DNA from: a bacterium
GTDB lineage: Bacteria > Oederibacteriota > Muellerivitia > Muellerivitales > Muellerivitaceae
DNA: 6,559 nucleotides
Assembly: GCA_025980505.1 (NCBI GenBank)
Contig: JAICXI010000111.1
Coordinates: forward strand, 1 to 6,559
Direction: 5' to 3'
Below are positions 5,245 through 6,559 of this stretch, piece by piece; position 1 is the first letter of the stretch, and each line of letters starts with the position of its first letter. A model generated the notes under the pieces. That model saw only the letters and a program-made list of their open reading frames with translations. It did no database searches and was not told the DNA's origin. The position numbers and the translations under genes are program-made.

Positions 5245-6354
5245 ATGAAACTCAACCCGACCGTTATGGGCTTTTTCCGAAAGGAACTGGTGCAGACCCT
5301 TCGCGATCCCCGCATGCGAATCATGTTGTTCGTCATGCCCGTCATCCAGATGACTCTTTTTGGGATCGCCATCTCCACCGAGACCCGCAACATCAAATTG
5401 GCGGCCGTCTACGAGCCCAACGATTTTCTCATGGGACGGGTGGCGCAAAGGTGCTATAGCTCCCAATGGTTCGTCCCGGCCAAGGGACTGACGGGCAACG
5501 ACCCCTTCCAATGGATCCAATCCGGCAAAGCCGATGCGGTACTGGTGGCCCCGGAAAAGGGCCTGACCCGAGGGGTGGGCAGGGGGGGAGCTTCCCTCCA
5601 GCTCTTGATCGACTCCAGCAATATTACCAAGGGCCAGGCTATTGAGAACTATACCCGGGCCATCCTGAACCAGGTGATGGGCGAAGCCTTCCCCGGCCGG
5701 AACCCCAACCCGCCGGTGCGGTTCGTGGCGCGCTACCTTTACAACCCGGAGATGAAAACGGCGGTGTTCATGGTGCCCAGCGTTTTGTGCATGATCCTTT
5801 TGATGGTCACCCTCATCCTGACTTCCTCCTCCATGGCCCGCGAGAAGGAATCGGGGACCCTGGAAACCCTGTTGTCCTCGCCCGCCACCACCACCGAGAT
5901 TCTGCTGGGCAAGTCCCTCCCTTATGTGGCCCTGGGGATGGCGGACATGCCGCTGGTGATCGGGGTGGCGGTTTTCGGGTTCGGCGTCCCCATGCGGGGA
6001 TCCTTCGGGGTGCTTCTCCTTTGCGCGCTCATCTTCATGTGCAACGCCGTGGCCCTGGGGATATTGCTTTCAACCTTCGTCAAAAACCTGCAGCAGTCGG
6101 CCATGGCGGGGTTCCTGTTCATTTTCCCGGCCATCCAGCTCTCGGGCGTGCTGTACCCGGTGGAAAACATGCCCTGGCTCCTGAAGTATTGCGCCTACCT
6201 GGACCCCATTATGTATTTCGTGAACTTGCTCCGGAACATCATGTTGAAGGGCGGGGACTTCCAGGTGGTGGCTGTGAACGCCGGCGCCCTCGTCGTGATG
6301 GGTTTTTTCGCCATCGGCATCGCCGCCCGCCGTTTCCACCAAACCTTGAACTGA
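5245..6354 (+). CDS. ABC-2 type permease 2 (YbhR-like)
   Basis: The second inner-membrane permease subunit, 369 residues (E. coli YbhR, as I recall, has 368). It begins with RKELVQTLRDPRMR (12-25), the cytoplasmic helix that contacts the ATPases, then TM1 (about 24-43) and a periplasmic domain of about 130 residues. TM2 is near 176-196 and is followed by the ABC-2 hallmark MAREKESGTLETLLSSP (197-213) and LLGKSLPY. Several hydrophobic segments then lead to LSGVLYPVENMPW and a C-terminal TM ending in a basic tail (AARRFHQTLN). It is paralogous to permease 1 throughout, with the same order of motifs, so the two probably form a heterodimer. It is the last gene of the operon. YhhJ of the RbbA system is the other close family, so the exact orthologue is uncertain. 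Confidence 0.93.
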   Translation: MKLNPTVMGFFRKELVQTLRDPRMRIMLFVMPVIQMTLFGIAISTETRNIKLAAVYEPNDFLMGRVAQRCYSSQWFVPAKGLTGNDPFQWIQSGKADAVLVAPEKGLTRGVGRGGASLQLLIDSSNITKGQAIENYTRAILNQVMGEAFPGRNPNPPVRFVARYLYNPEMKTAVFMVPSVLCMILLMVTLILTSSSMAREKESGTLETLLSSPATTTEILLGKSLPYVALGMADMPLVIGVAVFGFGVPMRGSFGVLLLCALIFMCNAVALGILLSTFVKNLQQSAMAGFLFIFPAIQLSGVLYPVENMPWLLKYCAYLDPIMYFVNLLRNIMLKGGDFQVVAVNAGALVVMGFFAIGIAARRFHQTLN

Positions 6355-6387
6355 GGCGATCATCCGCGACGATGAATTTTTCAAAGG

Positions 6388-6414
6388 TTTTAAACTGGAA
6401 TCCCCGGTTTGAAA
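6388..6414 (+). terminator. Hairpin after the operon, possible transcript end
   Basis: An 11-bp stem (6388-6398 with 6404-6414, two T-G wobbles) with a 5-nt loop lies 34 nt past the permease 2 stop, between convergent genes. The wobbles favour pairing in the rightward transcript. No U-run follows it; a T-run (6377-6381) precedes it, behind a weak 5-bp stem tcatc/gatga. It could end or stabilise the operon transcript, but it is not a classic intrinsic terminator. Confidence 0.3.
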
Positions 6415-6447
6415 GGGAGGGGGGGCGCCCCGTCCCCGCGGTTCCGG

Positions 6448-6559
6448 TTATTTAGGAGCATGCTTCGGGAAGTGCCTTTTGCCGTGATGGAGGGGAGTGT
6501 CGGGGCGCCACGCCAAATAGCCGATGGCCAGGATCGTGAAGGCCAGGAGGAAAAACAAG
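6448..6559 (-). CDS. C-terminal end of an unknown membrane protein, 3' partial
   Basis: On the minus strand an open frame enters from the right edge and ends at a TAA (complement of 6448-6450), giving 36 visible residues. They start with a clear hydrophobic membrane segment (LFFLLAFTILAIGYLAW) and continue into a basic, His-rich tail (HHGKRHFPKHAPK). A last TM followed by a positively charged end fits a cytoplasmic C-terminus by the positive-inside rule. The gene is convergent with the exporter operon, with about 93 bp between the stops. I do not recognise the family, and a link to the exporter is not indicated. Confidence 0.6.
   Translation of the reverse strand, partial: LFFLLAFTILAIGYLAWRPDTPLHHGKRHFPKHAPK

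Noticed and set aside
6415..6436. ggggcgcccc palindrome as an intrinsic terminator
   Set aside because: The 10-bp self-complementary core leaves no room for a loop and is followed by GC-rich sequence rather than a T-run.
1..6559. A novel defence or secretion system
   Set aside because: All six complete or partial plus-strand genes fit a known efflux architecture (OMF, adaptor, two ABC-2 ATPases, two permeases); no nuclease, toxin, reverse transcriptase or cargo gene is present.

Overview
The window carries one rightward operon for a complete tripartite drug-efflux-type ABC exporter. In order it encodes a TolC-family outer membrane factor (5' end cut off by the window), a HlyD/YbhG-like membrane fusion protein, two separate ABC-2-class ATPases, and two ABC-2 permeases resembling YbhS and YbhR. 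Gene order and several motifs match Escherichia coli YbhG-YbhF-YbhS-YbhR; RbbA/YhhJ/YhiI is the next closest arrangement. Two differences stand out: the two ATPase domains that are fused in YbhF or RbbA are separate genes here, and the outer membrane channel is encoded in the same cluster. A leftward gene enters from the right edge and converges on the operon; only its last 36 codons are visible.

The organism is a diderm (Gram-negative-type) bacterium, because a TolC-family channel needs an outer membrane. Coding GC is high (72% over 2401-2460, counted by hand). I cannot name the phylum. The dispersed intergenic palindromes suggest a large, repeat-bearing genome, perhaps an environmental or uncultivated lineage, but this is only an impression.

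Layout: 1-1059 OMF; 1165-1896 adaptor; 2049-2783 ATPase 1; 2896-3813 ATPase 2; 4020-5141 permease 1; 5245-6354 permease 2; 6448-6559 (minus) tail of an unknown membrane protein. The likely mechanism is that the two ATPases form a heterodimer driving a heterodimer of the two permeases, while the adaptor links these across the periplasm to the TolC-like channel. The substrate cannot be read from the sequence.

The most unusual aspect is the spacers. All five gene junctions inside the operon (about 100-200 bp each) contain an inverted repeat, drawn from four unrelated sequence families; one family occurs twice. At three junctions a Shine-Dalgarno-like sequence is left stranded just after the upstream stop codon, before the repeat, and another ribosome site follows the repeat. 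This looks like an originally compact operon whose junctions were invaded by palindromic elements. The two ATPases also carry paired departures from consensus (H-loop His to Ala in one, D-loop Asp to Ser in the other) that would fall on the same composite ATP site.
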